From: Cloacibacillus porcorum
GTDB lineage: Bacteria > Synergistota > Synergistia > Synergistales > Synergistaceae
DNA: 64,000 nt
Assembly: GCF_001701045.1 (NCBI RefSeq)
Contig: NZ_CP016757.1
Location: 2,101,501-2,165,500, forward strand
Direction: 5' to 3'
Part shown: one piece after another, positions 14,057 through 22,930 of the stretch
How positions within the stretch are numbered: the first letter of the stretch is position 1
Layout: every line of letters starts with the position of its first letter
Translations under genes and position numbers: made by a program
Notes under the pieces: generated by a model
The model's database searches: none
The model's input: the letters and a program-made list of their open reading frames with translations, nothing else
What the model was told of the DNA's origin: nothing

Positions 14057-15173
14057 GGCGTTGTCTGTCGGCTATAACGGCCGTCCAGTTGGGGGGCTTG
14101 CGTTGACTCCAGATGGCTTTTCCGCCTTTGAGTATAACAGCGACTGGCTGGCAGGCGGTTTTTCGATCAGCCCTTTCAGCCTACCGTTAAAAGATGGTGT
14201 TTTTGTACAAAAGAGGCGCGAGCCATTCGAGGGCGGCTTTGGCATTTTCGCCGACAGTTTGCCGGATGGCTGGGGACGTTTGCTCTTAGATCGTATACTG
14301 CTGAAAAATCATCTCGATCCATACGGTATAGATATTTTGCAGCGTCTTGCCATAGTCGGGCGGAGCGGGATGGGGGCGCTAGTCTACGAACCGGAGATAA
14401 GTTTGGAATGTGCCGTAGAAAATGACGACCTTGATCTGTTGGCAAGGTCCTGTCAGGAGGTTCTCACCTGCGAGTCGCCGCATAATCTGGACTTGCTTTT
14501 CAAGCTGGGAGGCTCGTCAGGAGGCGCAAGGCCCAAAATTTTAACGACGGTTGACGGAGAGGAATGGATCATCAAATTTCCAGCTTCCATGGATAGAGAA
14601 GATATAGGAGAAGAAGAATACCGCTATTCTCTTTGCGCGCGGGAATGCGGCATCGAAATGCCGGAGACCAGGCTTTTTCCCTCCAAGGTCTGCGGCGGGT
14701 ATTTTGGCGTAAAGCGTTTTGACCGCGTTGTCTCCGGAGGAGAGAAGCGGCGCGTGCATATGGCTTCGGTAAGCGCTCTGCTGGAAACCAGCCACCGCGT
14801 TCCAAATCTGGATTATAATATGCTGATGAAACTCACCCTGGAACTAACAAGGGATTTTAATGAGGTAGAGCGGATGTTCCGCTTGATGTGCTTTAACGTA
14901 TTCGCCCATAACAGGGACGATCATTCAAAGAACTTTACGTTTATCTTTGATGAGACATGTAACAGTTGGCGGCTTTCGCCGGCTTATGACCTTACGTATA
15001 GTAATTCTATCGGAGGGGAACATGCCACGACCGTTGACGGCGAGGGGAAGAACCCCCGTATGGAGGATGTTTTATCCGTAGCTAAGAAGATCGGGCTAAA
15101 TCTTAGAAAAGCACGCGCGGCGGCCGATGAAATCAAGGATAAAACCGAGATGTTGTTAAAGGACAGGGGTTGA
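14043..15173 (+). CDS. hipA: HipA-type serine/threonine kinase toxin
   Basis: 376 residues, somewhat shorter than E. coli HipA (440). The N-terminal HipA domain covers about residues 1-110 (SVGYNGRPVG, DSLPDGWGRLLLDR). The kinase part carries the Gly-rich loop GGSSGGARPKIL (about 156-167), the catalytic loop HNRDDHSKN (289-297) and PAYDLTYS with the metal-binding aspartate at 316. All key residues are present, so the toxin should be active. In E. coli, HipA phosphorylates glutamyl-tRNA synthetase and induces growth arrest. The target here is unknown. The gene converges on glpX, and both end at the hairpin 15190-15228. Confidence 0.92.
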   Translation: MKKVRALSVGYNGRPVGGLALTPDGFSAFEYNSDWLAGGFSISPFSLPLKDGVFVQKRREPFEGGFGIFADSLPDGWGRLLLDRILLKNHLDPYGIDILQRLAIVGRSGMGALVYEPEISLECAVENDDLDLLARSCQEVLTCESPHNLDLLFKLGGSSGGARPKILTTVDGEEWIIKFPASMDREDIGEEEYRYSLCARECGIEMPETRLFPSKVCGGYFGVKRFDRVVSGGEKRRVHMASVSALLETSHRVPNLDYNMLMKLTLELTRDFNEVERMFRLMCFNVFAHNRDDHSKNFTFIFDETCNSWRLSPAYDLTYSNSIGGEHATTVDGEGKNPRMEDVLSVAKKIGLNLRKARAAADEIKDKTEMLLKDRG

Positions 15174-15189
15174 GCGTAATTGCATAATA

Positions 15190-15228
15190 ATGCGGCCGGA
15201 GCGCGTTTATACCGCGTTCCGGCCGCAT
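15190..15228. terminator. Bidirectional terminator between hipA and glpX
   Basis: ATGCGGCCGGA pairs with TCCGGCCGCAT around an inner GCGCG/CGCG region. It lies 17 bases after the hipA stop and about 32 bases after the glpX stop. There is only a short T-rich tail on each side. A diverged copy accompanies glpX relic B. Confidence 0.75.
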
Positions 15229-15259
15229 ATATGTTATGGCACGTAGTCCGATGTTACGT

Positions 15260-16270
15260 TTACAGGAACGAGCAGGCTGACGACGGAGCGCCGTATTTGA
15301 TGCCGCTGATCTCGTCCAGCTTCTGGACGTTGTGCACCGCGTTGATGTAGCGCAGCGTGCCGCTCTTCGCGCGCATGACCAGCGAGGAGGTCTCGATTCC
15401 TTCACCGGAGTAGCGTACGCCTTTGAGCCAGTCTCCGTCGGTGACACCGGTCGCTGCGAAGAATACGTTTTCGCTTTTCACGAGGTCGTTGAGGGTAAGG
15501 ACTTTATTGACGTCCATGCCCTTTTCTTTGCACTTCTCGCGCTCTTCGTCGTTGCGCGGCCAGAGTTTGCACTGCATGTTGCCGCCGACGCACTTGAAGG
15601 CGCAGGCGGTGATGACAGCCTCCGGCGAGCCGCCGACTCCCATGAGGAGGTCGATACCGGAGTTGGGCTTGCAGGTCGAAAGGGCGCCCGCGACGTCGCC
15701 GTCAGGGATGAGGCGGATACGCGCGTGGAGCGAGCGGATCTCTTTGATGAGTTCTTCGTGGCGCGGTCTGTCGAGGACGACGACGGTGACGTCTTCCACC
15801 GATTTTCTCAGCGCGCGCGCGACGGCCCTGATGTTGTCGGTCGGCGTGGCGTCGATGTTGATCGCGTGCGCCGCGTAGGGGCCGGTGGCAATTTTGTTCA
15901 TGTAGAATATGTGCTGCGGATCGTAGAGGGTATCCCTCTCCGCGAAGGCCACGACGCTGACGGCGTTCGGCAGTCCGTTGGCGGTAAGGCGCGTGCCGTC
16001 GATCGGGTCTACAGCTATATCAACCTGAGGTTCGCTTCCGCAGCCCAGCTTTTCGCCGTTGAAAAGCATCGGCGCTTCGTCTTTCTCGCCTTCACCAATA
16101 ACAACTACTCCGTCCATGTTGACGGTATTGAGAATAAACCGCATAGCGTTGACTGCAGCCCCGTCAACGCCGTTCTTATCCCCGCGTCCCATCCAGCGGC
16201 CTGCGGCCATAGCGGCGGCTTCCGTCGCTCTGACCATCTCAAGCGCTAGGTTTCTGTCTGGTGCAGACAT
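15260..16270 (-). CDS. glpX: Fructose-1,6-bisphosphatase class II
   Basis: 336 residues, the same length as E. coli GlpX. It carries the metal and substrate blocks [15 protein letters not shown] (about residues 56-70) and [17 protein letters not shown] (about 87-103), with later blocks DGDVAGAL and GVGGSPEAV. It hydrolyses fructose 1,6-bisphosphate to fructose 6-phosphate, the committed step of gluconeogenesis. ATG 16270 has GGAGGGG 7 bases upstream. It follows purB by 19 bases and is probably in one operon with it. Its 3' third is the source type for the relics A-D in the adjacent island. Confidence 0.95.
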   Translation of the reverse strand: MSAPDRNLALEMVRATEAAAMAAGRWMGRGDKNGVDGAAVNAMRFILNTVNMDGVVVIGEGEKDEAPMLFNGEKLGCGSEPQVDIAVDPIDGTRLTANGLPNAVSVVAFAERDTLYDPQHIFYMNKIATGPYAAHAINIDATPTDNIRAVARALRKSVEDVTVVVLDRPRHEELIKEIRSLHARIRLIPDGDVAGALSTCKPNSGIDLLMGVGGSPEAVITACAFKCVGGNMQCKLWPRNDEEREKCKEKGMDVNKVLTLNDLVKSENVFFAATGVTDGDWLKGVRYSGEGIETSSLVMRAKSGTLRYINAVHNVQKLDEISGIKYGAPSSACSFL

Positions 16271-16289
16271 ATAAAACCCCTCCGTATTG

Positions 16290-17606
16290 TTATTTTGAGG
16301 CCTCAGCCACGCTTAGCTCAGGAAAGCGGCTGAATACCTCGTCTATGTGCTTTAGATAATACCCTAAATCAAACAAAGATTCCAGCTCGGAATCAGTCAT
16401 TTTCGTTATTCTCGGGTCGGATTTGAGCAGTTCGAGCAGTGGGACCTTCTCGTTCCAGCAGCGCATGGCGTTGCTCTGCGCGATCGCGTAGGCCTCTTCA
16501 CGGCTGACGCCCTCTCTTTCAACGAGGGTGATCAGCACGCGCCCCGAGAAAAGAAGACCCTTCGTGATGTCGATGTCTTCCATCATCTTGTCGGCGTTCA
16601 CCACAAGGCCGCTCATTACTTTGATCATGATCTTCGTCATGTAATGGGCGAGGTGGAAGGCGTCAGGCCACATGACGCGCTCTACGGAGGAGTGGCTGAT
16701 GTCGCGCTCGTGCCAGAGGGCTATATCTTCAAGCGCCGGCACGGCAAATCCGCGCAGCAGGCGCGACATGCCGCAGACTCTCTCGCATAGGATAGGGTTC
16801 TTTTTGTGCGGCATCGCGGAGGACCCCTTTTGTCCCTTTTTGAAGGGTTCGAGCGCCTCAAGCACCTCTGTGCGCTGGAGGTGGCGAACTTCGAGCGCGA
16901 GACGCTCAAGTGTGCCGCCGAAGATGGCGAGGTCTGTGACGATACGCGCGTGGCGGTCTCTTTGGATGACCTGCGTCGAAACGGGATCTATCCCGAGGCC
17001 GAGCAGCTCGCAGACACGCGCCTCTATCGCTGGCGGGCAGTTAGCGTATGTGCCGACGGCACCCGACAGTTTGCCGACCATCATCTCTTTTTTTGTCTGC
17101 GACAGGCGTTCGATGTCGCGCCCCAGCTCGGCGTAGTGGTTGAGCAGTTTAAGGCCAAAGGTGGTCGGCTCGGCGTGGATACCGTGTGTACGTCCGGGGC
17201 AAGGCGTAAATCTGTACTCAACGGCCTTTTCGCCAAGTATTTTATGGAGTTTTTTGAGCTCGCCGAGAACCACGTCCATGCTCTCGCCAAGCAGGAGGGA
17301 GGAGGCGGTATCGATGACGTCGCTGCTTGTCAGTCCGAGGTGAACGAAGCGGCCCGATTCGCCGATCGTCTCGGCGACGCTCGACACGAAGGCGATGACG
17401 TCGTGCTGAGTCACCTCTTCTATCTCGCGGATGCGCTCAACGTTAAAGCCGGCTTTTTCTTTGATGTTCTTGAAATCCCCGTCTGGCACTACCCCAGCCT
17501 CGTTCCAGGCCTGAGTCGCCGCAAGCTCAACGTCAAGCCAGCGGCCAAAGCGGTTCTCATCGGTCCATATCTTTTTTATCTCCGGTGTTTCGTAACGCGG
17601 TATCAT
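16290..17606 (-). CDS. purB: Adenylosuccinate lyase
   Basis: 438 residues of the fumarase/aspartase superfamily, with the signature loop [15 protein letters not shown] (about residues 263-277) and the blocks TQHDVIAFV and [13 protein letters not shown]. The enzyme removes fumarate from SAICAR and adenylosuccinate in purine synthesis. It starts [14 protein letters not shown], the usual opening. It lies immediately upstream of glpX on the same strand. The length and active-site serine loop are normal, so it should be functional. Confidence 0.97.
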   Translation of the reverse strand: MIPRYETPEIKKIWTDENRFGRWLDVELAATQAWNEAGVVPDGDFKNIKEKAGFNVERIREIEEVTQHDVIAFVSSVAETIGESGRFVHLGLTSSDVIDTASSLLLGESMDVVLGELKKLHKILGEKAVEYRFTPCPGRTHGIHAEPTTFGLKLLNHYAELGRDIERLSQTKKEMMVGKLSGAVGTYANCPPAIEARVCELLGLGIDPVSTQVIQRDRHARIVTDLAIFGGTLERLALEVRHLQRTEVLEALEPFKKGQKGSSAMPHKKNPILCERVCGMSRLLRGFAVPALEDIALWHERDISHSSVERVMWPDAFHLAHYMTKIMIKVMSGLVVNADKMMEDIDITKGLLFSGRVLITLVEREGVSREEAYAIAQSNAMRCWNEKVPLLELLKSDPRITKMTDSELESLFDLGYYLKHIDEVFSRFPELSVAEASK

Positions 17607-17650
17607 AAAGATTGCCTCCCTTTATAAATTGCTTTTTATGTAAATTCGCG

Positions 17651-17678
17651 GCAGAGGCATCAAACGGCCTGCCTCTGC
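17651..17678 (-). terminator. Hairpin after the DUF4416 gene
   Basis: GCAGAGGCA (17651-17659) pairs perfectly with TGCCTCTGC (17670-17678). It lies 18-46 bases downstream of the DUF4416 stop on the minus strand and ahead of purB. The T run is poor, so it may be a weak terminator or pause. Confidence 0.5.
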
Positions 17679-17696
17679 GATAAAATTGCCATAGTT

Positions 17697-18269
17697 TTAG
17701 TAATGTTCATTATCAAGTACATGGGGCGGCACGGTGCGGACCTCTCTTTTCCAGTCCTCTCGTACCAGCTCCAGCCAGCGGTCGTAAGCGCCGCTTTTGA
17801 AATCCGGGAAGGTGTAGAAAAAACTTTCCCAGCGCCCCTTACGCCGGCAGAGGGTCACCTCGCAGAAGATGCCGTCGCGCAGGTAGACGCGGTGGGCCTG
17901 CCCCTTCGTCGAAGCCAGCAAAAGCCTCGCCCCGTCGATCGTGCCAGGGTCGAGGTTCACGCGGCGGCTCTCGCCGGTCTCTTTCTCGATCCGACAGCTC
18001 GCGGTCTTCCAGTCCGGCAGCGCGGACATCGGCCAAAGCCCCGGATAGGAGAAGAATATCCTGTCCAGTTCGGGCGCGATATCCTCGTAGTAGTTGGTCC
18101 ATACGAAGGGTATCCTTTCGCTGACGCGCTCCGGCCTGCCCCAGATTTTTTCCAGCAGCCCGCGCGCATGCTCATATACCGCCGTATCTCCCCGCGGAAC
18201 GAGAAGGGCGACGATCTTTTTTACCAGCGGGTCGCGCGGGTGCCTTCCGTTATTCGTGCTCTCCGGCAT
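17697..18269 (-). CDS. DUF4416 family protein
   Basis: 190 residues counted from ATG 18269 (MPESTNNGRHPRDPLVKKI), which overlaps the end of ftsY by 20 bases. A further upstream start would extend it by 11 residues into ftsY without a better ribosome site. Features are IPFVWTNYYEDIAPELDR, LDPGTIDGARLLLASTKG and YTFPDFKSGAYDRWL, which fit the DUF4416 family seen in Synergistota, Thermotogota and related anaerobes. The biochemical role is not known to me. It is co-transcribed with ftsY, ricT, holB and tmk. Confidence 0.8.
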   Translation of the reverse strand: MPESTNNGRHPRDPLVKKIVALLVPRGDTAVYEHARGLLEKIWGRPERVSERIPFVWTNYYEDIAPELDRIFFSYPGLWPMSALPDWKTASCRIEKETGESRRVNLDPGTIDGARLLLASTKGQAHRVYLRDGIFCEVTLCRRKGRWESFFYTFPDFKSGAYDRWLELVREDWKREVRTVPPHVLDNEHY

Positions 18270-19179
18270 CGAGCAGCGTCTCCACAAAGGTGCGCGGGTC
18301 AAAGAGCTGAAGGTCGTCTATCCCCTCGCCGAGCCCCACGTAGCGTATCGGCATTTTCAGCCTGTCGGCAATCGCGATGACGATGCCGCCTTTGGATGTA
18401 TTGTCAAATTTCGTAAGCACAACGCCCGTGATCGGCATCGCCTTGCTGAATGTCTCGGCCTGCATAAAGCCGTTCTGACCCGTTACGGCGTCCAGTACGA
18501 TAAGCACCTCGGATGGGCCTTCCGGTATTTCACGCTTGATGACGCGCGTGACCTTCGACAGCTCCTCCATAAGATTCGACTTCGTGTGCAGGCGTCCGGC
18601 GGTATCGGCGATGATCACGTCGTCGCCCGCAGCCTTAGCCGCCATTATCGAATCGTAGACGACGGCGGCGGGGTCGCTGTCCTGCGCCTGTGCGACGACG
18701 CGCACGCCCGCGCGTTCTCCCCAGGCTTTGAGCTGTTCGATCGCGGCGGCGCGGAAGGTGTCTGCGGCGGCCATTATCACATGCCGCCCCTGCGCCTTGA
18801 GCTGCGAAGCGAGTTTTCCGGAGGTGGTCGTCTTGCCGCTGCCGTTGACGCCGATCATGATCACCACGGAGGGCTTGCGAGAGAGGTCCAGCGGTTTTCC
18901 CATGCCGGGCACTGCCTCAAGGCGGGAGATCAGGAGCTCCGCGAAGGCGGCCTTCAATTCACGTTTGTTCGTTATCCGGCGGTCGACCATCACTTGCTTG
19001 AGGTCGGCTATCAGTGTCTCGATTGTGTCTATGCCGACGTCGCCGAGGATCAGGTTCTCTTCCAGTTCATCCCAGAAATCGTCGGTCACCGGATCGTCGG
19101 AAAAAAGGTTCGATACGCTCTGCGTCCATCTGTTGCCGGTGTTTTTAAGCTTCTCGGCAAAGCTCTTAAATATTCCCAT
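18250..19179 (-). CDS. ftsY: Signal recognition particle receptor FtsY
   Basis: 309 residues. An N-terminal helical part (about 1-90) precedes the NG GTPase. Motifs are G1 GVNGSGKTTTSGKLA, DTFRAAAIEQLKAWG, G3 DTAGRLHTKSNLMEEL, G4 TKFDNTSKGG and the closing YVGLGEGIDDLQLFDP. It receives ribosomes carrying SRP at the inner membrane so that membrane proteins are co-translationally inserted. The long acidic N-terminal region of E. coli FtsY is absent, as in most bacteria. In the G4/G5 region the usual DGTAKGG reads DNTSKGG, a mild variation. It lies between ricT and DUF4416. Confidence 0.96.
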   Translation of the reverse strand: MGIFKSFAEKLKNTGNRWTQSVSNLFSDDPVTDDFWDELEENLILGDVGIDTIETLIADLKQVMVDRRITNKRELKAAFAELLISRLEAVPGMGKPLDLSRKPSVVIMIGVNGSGKTTTSGKLASQLKAQGRHVIMAAADTFRAAAIEQLKAWGERAGVRVVAQAQDSDPAAVVYDSIMAAKAAGDDVIIADTAGRLHTKSNLMEELSKVTRVIKREIPEGPSEVLIVLDAVTGQNGFMQAETFSKAMPITGVVLTKFDNTSKGGIVIAIADRLKMPIRYVGLGEGIDDLQLFDPRTFVETLLDAGEHE

Positions 19180-19181
19180 CC

Positions 19182-20474
19182 TTACACCTCCGCCTTTGCG
19201 GCAGCCGCGTTGTCGCCGCCCTTTTTCGCGTTTGGACGGCGGCGGCGCTGGAAATGGCGCTTCGGCCGTTCTTCACCGCCCGGAGCCGCCTTCTCTTCCT
19301 TCGGCGGCCTGTTATCCGAGGCATTTTTCACCTTTTGTGGAGTTTCTTCACGAAGCCCATCCTGCCCCTCGCCGGCAGTCTGGTTTTCGTGTTTCGGGTG
19401 ATGCTTTTTTCTCTTTTTATTTCCGCGCGGCCTCTGTTCCGCGTTTGTCTCGCCATCCTCTGAGCGCCGTTTACCGGCGTTTTCCTCCCGCTTCTGCTCA
19501 GCGGCAGCCCTTTCGTGGTGGCCGGCGCACTGCATACACTTCGGGAAGATATCCTGGATCTTAAGATCAGGCTCCTCGATCTCCTCTTCCGGCACCACCC
19601 ATTCGCCGCCGGAGGTGACCACATCTTTGAACTCGGCGAATTTATCCTTCGGGATTTTGACCTCTCCCTTGCCGACGATGAAACAGCGCAGGCTCTTTGT
19701 CGGCAGGTCGATACCGGCGACGATCACATTGCCGTTCGGCGTTTTTATCTTCGTGCCGGGGTTCGGGAATCCCTCCCATGCCTCGTGATAGGCCTCGTGC
19801 TCGTAGCACATACAGCACATGAGCCTGCCGCAGATCCCCGATATTTTGGCGGGATTCAGCGCGAGGTTCTGCTCTTTCACCATTTTTATACAGATGGGGG
19901 CAAATTGATTCAGCCAGTAGCTGCAGCAGCAGGGCTGGCCGCAGGGGCCGACGCCGCGGATGATCTTCGCCTCATCGCGCACTCCTACCTGACGCAGCTC
20001 GATACGCGTCTTGAACTCGCGCGCGAGATCACGCACATAGGCGCGAAAATCGACACGCTGCTCGGATGAGAAGTAAAAGAAAAGTTTGCGCTTCGCGCGT
20101 AAGAACTCCACGTCTATCAGCTTCATCTCTAGGTTATGGGGCGTCAGCAGCTCCTTAGCCTCTTTGAGTATCCGGTCCTCCTCGGCGCGGTAACTCTCGG
20201 CCGTCTCGATATCATCGTCGGAGGCAAAGGCCATAAAGGTAAGGTCCGTCACCACCGGCTCTGAGTTCTTAGCCATGCCGTCGCCGTGTTCCGAGGCGTT
20301 GCGCAGCAGGCGGTAGGCCGCCTCCTGTTCGGCGTTGATCTCCCCCACCGCGACGGCAAGCTCTTCGCCGCGCACCGATTCCACGATGAGCGTGGAACCC
20401 TTTTTTATCTCTCCGTCATACTCGACAAGCCCCAAATAACGGGGCTTACCATAAATTGCCAAGTATTTGTTCAT
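19182..20474 (-). CDS. ricT: PSP1-domain protein RicT (YaaT) with charged C-terminal tail
   Basis: I set the start at ATG 20474 (MNKYLAIYGKPRYLGLVEY), which has AAGGAGG about 8 bases upstream. The longer frame starting at 20501 has no such site. This gives 430 residues. Residues 1-280 are the PSP1 domain with its cysteine clusters GPCGQPCCCSYW and CGRLMCCMCYEHEAYHE, which bind iron-sulfur clusters in the B. subtilis RicAFT complex. The last 150 residues are low-complexity K/R/E/H/Q-rich sequence, probably disordered and nucleic-acid binding. Neighbours tmk and holB are the classical partners of this gene. In B. subtilis the complex helps RNase Y. No RicA or RicF is visible here. Confidence 0.85.
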   Translation of the reverse strand: MNKYLAIYGKPRYLGLVEYDGEIKKGSTLIVESVRGEELAVAVGEINAEQEAAYRLLRNASEHGDGMAKNSEPVVTDLTFMAFASDDDIETAESYRAEEDRILKEAKELLTPHNLEMKLIDVEFLRAKRKLFFYFSSEQRVDFRAYVRDLAREFKTRIELRQVGVRDEAKIIRGVGPCGQPCCCSYWLNQFAPICIKMVKEQNLALNPAKISGICGRLMCCMCYEHEAYHEAWEGFPNPGTKIKTPNGNVIVAGIDLPTKSLRCFIVGKGEVKIPKDKFAEFKDVVTSGGEWVVPEEEIEEPDLKIQDIFPKCMQCAGHHERAAAEQKREENAGKRRSEDGETNAEQRPRGNKKRKKHHPKHENQTAGEGQDGLREETPQKVKNASDNRPPKEEKAAPGGEERPKRHFQRRRRPNAKKGGDNAAAAKAEV

Positions 20475-21189
20475 TGGGAACTTCCTCCTTGAATAGAGCA
20501 AAAACCAAATCCTGTATCACCGGCACGGAGAGTCTTCTCTGCTCCATGAGGCGTATCAGCGAATCCAGCTCCGATGCCTTTATATAATCGTTCTTATCCA
20601 CAAAATTGCGCACCCAGCCCTGCATCTCCAAATAGAGTATCTCGGGGCTCGGCTTGCGGCCCGAATCCATCCACTTCGCCCATTCCATCATATCTGCGGG
20701 CATCGGGTGGGATTTTAAAATTTCTTCGGGCAGATCTATATGTATCGACCAGATACGGCTCTTGATCGTCGGAATAAGGCTGTCCTCCTCCGACATAAAG
20801 AGAATGTTGCCATGTTCGGGAGGCTCTTCGGTGATCTTCAGGAGGCTGTTCGAGGCCTCGACCGAAAGCTTGCCCGCCATCCAGACGACGGCGAGACGGC
20901 GCTGCGAAGAGAGCGGATGCAGTGCAAGCTCACCCTGCAGCCTGCGGCACTCGTCAATAGAGGGCGGAGCCGCCAACGTACCGGCATTTATCATATCGGG
21001 GTGCTTTCCGTCCTTCCAGAGGCTGTCATCCTTAAGCACCAGCCGTCCATACATTTCGGCGAAGGTCTCCTGCATGACATGAGGGATGGTAACCCCCACA
21101 GACTGAGGCGTCCGTCCGGAGGCCGCCGCGTTCGCCAGCTCACGCCAGCCCTGCGAGGACTCTATGAGGGCGACAGTCTCCTGGTTCAC
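20446..21189 (-). CDS. holB: DNA polymerase III delta-prime subunit-like ATPase fold
   Basis: 247 residues, short for HolB. The recognisable part is the sensor region LSVEASNSLLKITEEPPEHG, then ILFMSEE and PTIKSRIW, the standard delta-prime pattern (NALLK.LEEPP, ...I.SRC). No P-loop and no four-cysteine zinc knuckle are present, so it would not bind ATP itself, as delta-prime does not in E. coli. It is part of the clamp loader that places the sliding clamp on DNA. It overlaps tmk upstream by 4 bases and ricT downstream by 29 bases, the common tmk-holB-ricT order. Confidence 0.85.
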   Translation of the reverse strand: MNQETVALIESSQGWRELANAAASGRTPQSVGVTIPHVMQETFAEMYGRLVLKDDSLWKDGKHPDMINAGTLAAPPSIDECRRLQGELALHPLSSQRRLAVVWMAGKLSVEASNSLLKITEEPPEHGNILFMSEEDSLIPTIKSRIWSIHIDLPEEILKSHPMPADMMEWAKWMDSGRKPSPEILYLEMQGWVRNFVDKNDYIKASELDSLIRLMEQRRLSVPVIQDLVFALFKEEVPNEQILGNLW

Positions 21190-21794
21190 AGAGGGAGTCC
21201 CCTTTCAGCGAGGACGTCCTTCACCTGCGCAAAAATCTCCGCGGGGTTTCTGTCGCCGCATTCTATCACGGCCCAGCGCCGCGGCTCCATCTCCGCCAGC
21301 GAGCGATACCCTCTGTCAATCTTTTCCATGAAGGCAAGACCCTCACGTTCGAAAGAATCAGGTTTCCCGCGTTTTCCAACGCGGGAGAGCGCAAGCGCTG
21401 GCTTGATCTTAAAAAACAACGTAACGTCCGGCTCCGGCAGCGCCGCGAGCTTCGCCATATCACGCAGCGGCTCAAAGGGCATTCCCCTGCCCCACACCTG
21501 ATAGGCGAGGGTGGAATCATGGTAACGTTCGCAAACAACATGGCGTCCCTCTGATATGGCGGGGCCGATCACCCTCGCGGCGTGCTCGGTGCGGTCGAGC
21601 ATAAACAAAAATAGCTCGCTCCACGGATGGCGCAGGTCGCCGCTAAGCACGATATCGCGCAGCGTACCCCCGCCCTCCCAGCCGCCTGGCTCGCGCGTGA
21701 GGACGGCGCCGCCCTCTTTATTCAAAAGCTCGAAGAGCAGTCTTGCCTGCGTGGATTTGCCGCATCCATCGATGCCCTCGAAGGTAATAAACAT
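21186..21794 (-). CDS. tmk: Thymidylate kinase
   Basis: 202 residues from ATG 21794 (MFITFEGIDGCGKSTQARLL), with AAAGGCGG about 7 bases upstream. A GTG nine bases earlier overlaps that site. The P-loop is EGIDGCGKST. FMLDRTEHAARVI and VVCERYHDSTLAYQVWGRG carry the DR(Y/H) and nucleotide-binding blocks. It phosphorylates dTMP to dTDP. It is the first gene of the minus-strand operon tmk-holB-ricT-ftsY-DUF4416, and its stop overlaps the holB start. Confidence 0.95.
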   Translation of the reverse strand: MFITFEGIDGCGKSTQARLLFELLNKEGGAVLTREPGGWEGGGTLRDIVLSGDLRHPWSELFLFMLDRTEHAARVIGPAISEGRHVVCERYHDSTLAYQVWGRGMPFEPLRDMAKLAALPEPDVTLFFKIKPALALSRVGKRGKPDSFEREGLAFMEKIDRGYRSLAEMEPRRWAVIECGDRNPAEIFAQVKDVLAERGLPL

Positions 21795-21890
21795 CACATC
21801 CACCGCCTTTACAATAGATAATCATAACATAATTCATGATAAAATTATCAGAGACTACTACTAATTTTACGCCAATCGGAGGCATGACGA

Positions 21891-22451
21891 ATGTATGAAC
21901 TTATCCAGACCGGAGAAAAAAGCTGGTATATAAAAAATCCCGCGAACGTCGGCGTCTACGATCTCGGCGGCGGCGAGGTCTGCCTCATCGACGCCGGCAA
22001 CGACAAAGAAGCCGGACGCAAGATACTCAAAAAGGTGACGGAGGCGGGATGGCGTGTCTCCTGTATCATCAACACCCATTCAAACGCCGACCACGTCGGC
22101 GGCAATCAGTTCATTCAAAGCCGCACCGGCTGCCGCGTGCTCTCCAGCGATATAGAAAACGCCATCGCGAGGCACCCGGAGCTTGAGAGCTCCCTTCTCT
22201 ACGGCGGCTATCCCTACGCCGAGCTGCGCAATAAATTCCTGCTGGCCAAACCGACGGAGAGCACCGAGGAGATAGAATCGGCGCTGCCGCCGGGGCTTGA
22301 GATAATAAAGCTCCCGGGACACTACTTAGACATGATCGGGATCATGGCCGACGACGGGACCTGCTTCCTCGCCGACGCGATTTTCAGCGCCGATATCATT
22401 ACAAAGTACCACATCATATTCATCTACGACGTGGCAAAAGTGCACTGCTAA
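21891..22451 (+). pseudogene. MBL-fold metallohydrolase, 3' end lost
   Basis: The frame encodes a metallo-beta-lactamase fold protein with the zinc motif NTHSNADHVGGN (about residues 61-72), a later GHYLDMIGIM histidine block and DAIFSADII. It then ends abruptly after YHIIFIYDVAK with three odd codons and a stop. Homologues continue beyond this point for roughly 100 residues in my recollection. Nine bases on, the IS3-type element starts. The 5' end is intact (GGAGG 8-12 bases before ATG 21891). The missing part is not found on the far side of the insertion cluster, so a deletion accompanied the insertion. Confidence 0.8.
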
Positions 22452-22564
22452 ACTAATCCTGTACATATAGGGGGTAAAAGTGAGACAAGATATAATTGTC
22501 TTTTATACATGACAATAATATCTTGTGGCACAAGAGCCATGTTTATATGCACAGGAGGCCTGTA

Positions 22565-22930
22565 ATGCGATACACGAAAGAAGAGCGTCTTGAAATCGGA
22601 CGAAAAGTTTATGAGGGGATAATGACACGTTACGAGGCTGCCGAAGCCTACGGCATCAGCGACGACACGGCTAGGGACTATATGCGGATGTATCGTGATT
22701 CCAACAGTCTGCCGCCCAAGTCTTCCGGAAACGGTTCGGACAGTTATGTTTACAAGCCTTCCGAAAGACAGCCTGACCTATCAGATTATGAGTCCATGAC
22801 AAAAAAAGAACTCATTGTTGAGTTGATTAAAGCGAAAGTAGCGGAAGCAAGATTAAAAAAAGGCTACGAGGTGAAAGGAGATGGTCCGGTAAAGGAATAT
22901 ATCCTTTTAGACAGCTCGAATACCAAGTAA
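22565..22930 (+). CDS. IS3-type transposase OrfA
   Basis: 121 residues from ATG 22565 (CAGGAGG 6 bases upstream). The N-terminal HTH (RYTKEERLEIGRKVYEG, then YEAAEAYGISDDTARDYMRM) binds the element ends, and a leucine-zipper-like stretch follows (SMTKKELIVELIKAKVAEARLKK). The frame ends at 22930. Near its 3' end an A AAA AAA run (22855-22861) allows -1 slippage into orfB, giving the OrfAB transposase. OrfA alone usually acts as a regulator of transposition. Confidence 0.85.
   Translation: MRYTKEERLEIGRKVYEGIMTRYEAAEAYGISDDTARDYMRMYRDSNSLPPKSSGNGSDSYVYKPSERQPDLSDYESMTKKELIVELIKAKVAEARLKKGYEVKGDGPVKEYILLDSSNTK
22855..22861 (+). promoter_or_regulatory. Programmed -1 frameshift heptamer in IS3-type element
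   Basis: Seven A residues lie in the phase A_AAA_AAA relative to orfA, followed by GGC. A -1 slip here reads AGG next and enters the orfB frame, which stays open from this point to 23805. This is the standard slippery heptamer type for IS3 elements. Confidence 0.8.

Noticed and set aside
15332-16249. Long plus-strand frame (305 codons) opposite glpX
   Set aside because: It runs antisense to a clear glpX, has no ribosome site and no family features. It is a by-product of codon bias in GC-rich DNA.
18094-19401. 435-codon plus-strand frame opposite ftsY and ricT
   Set aside because: Shadow of ftsY, whose GTPase motifs are complete on the other strand.
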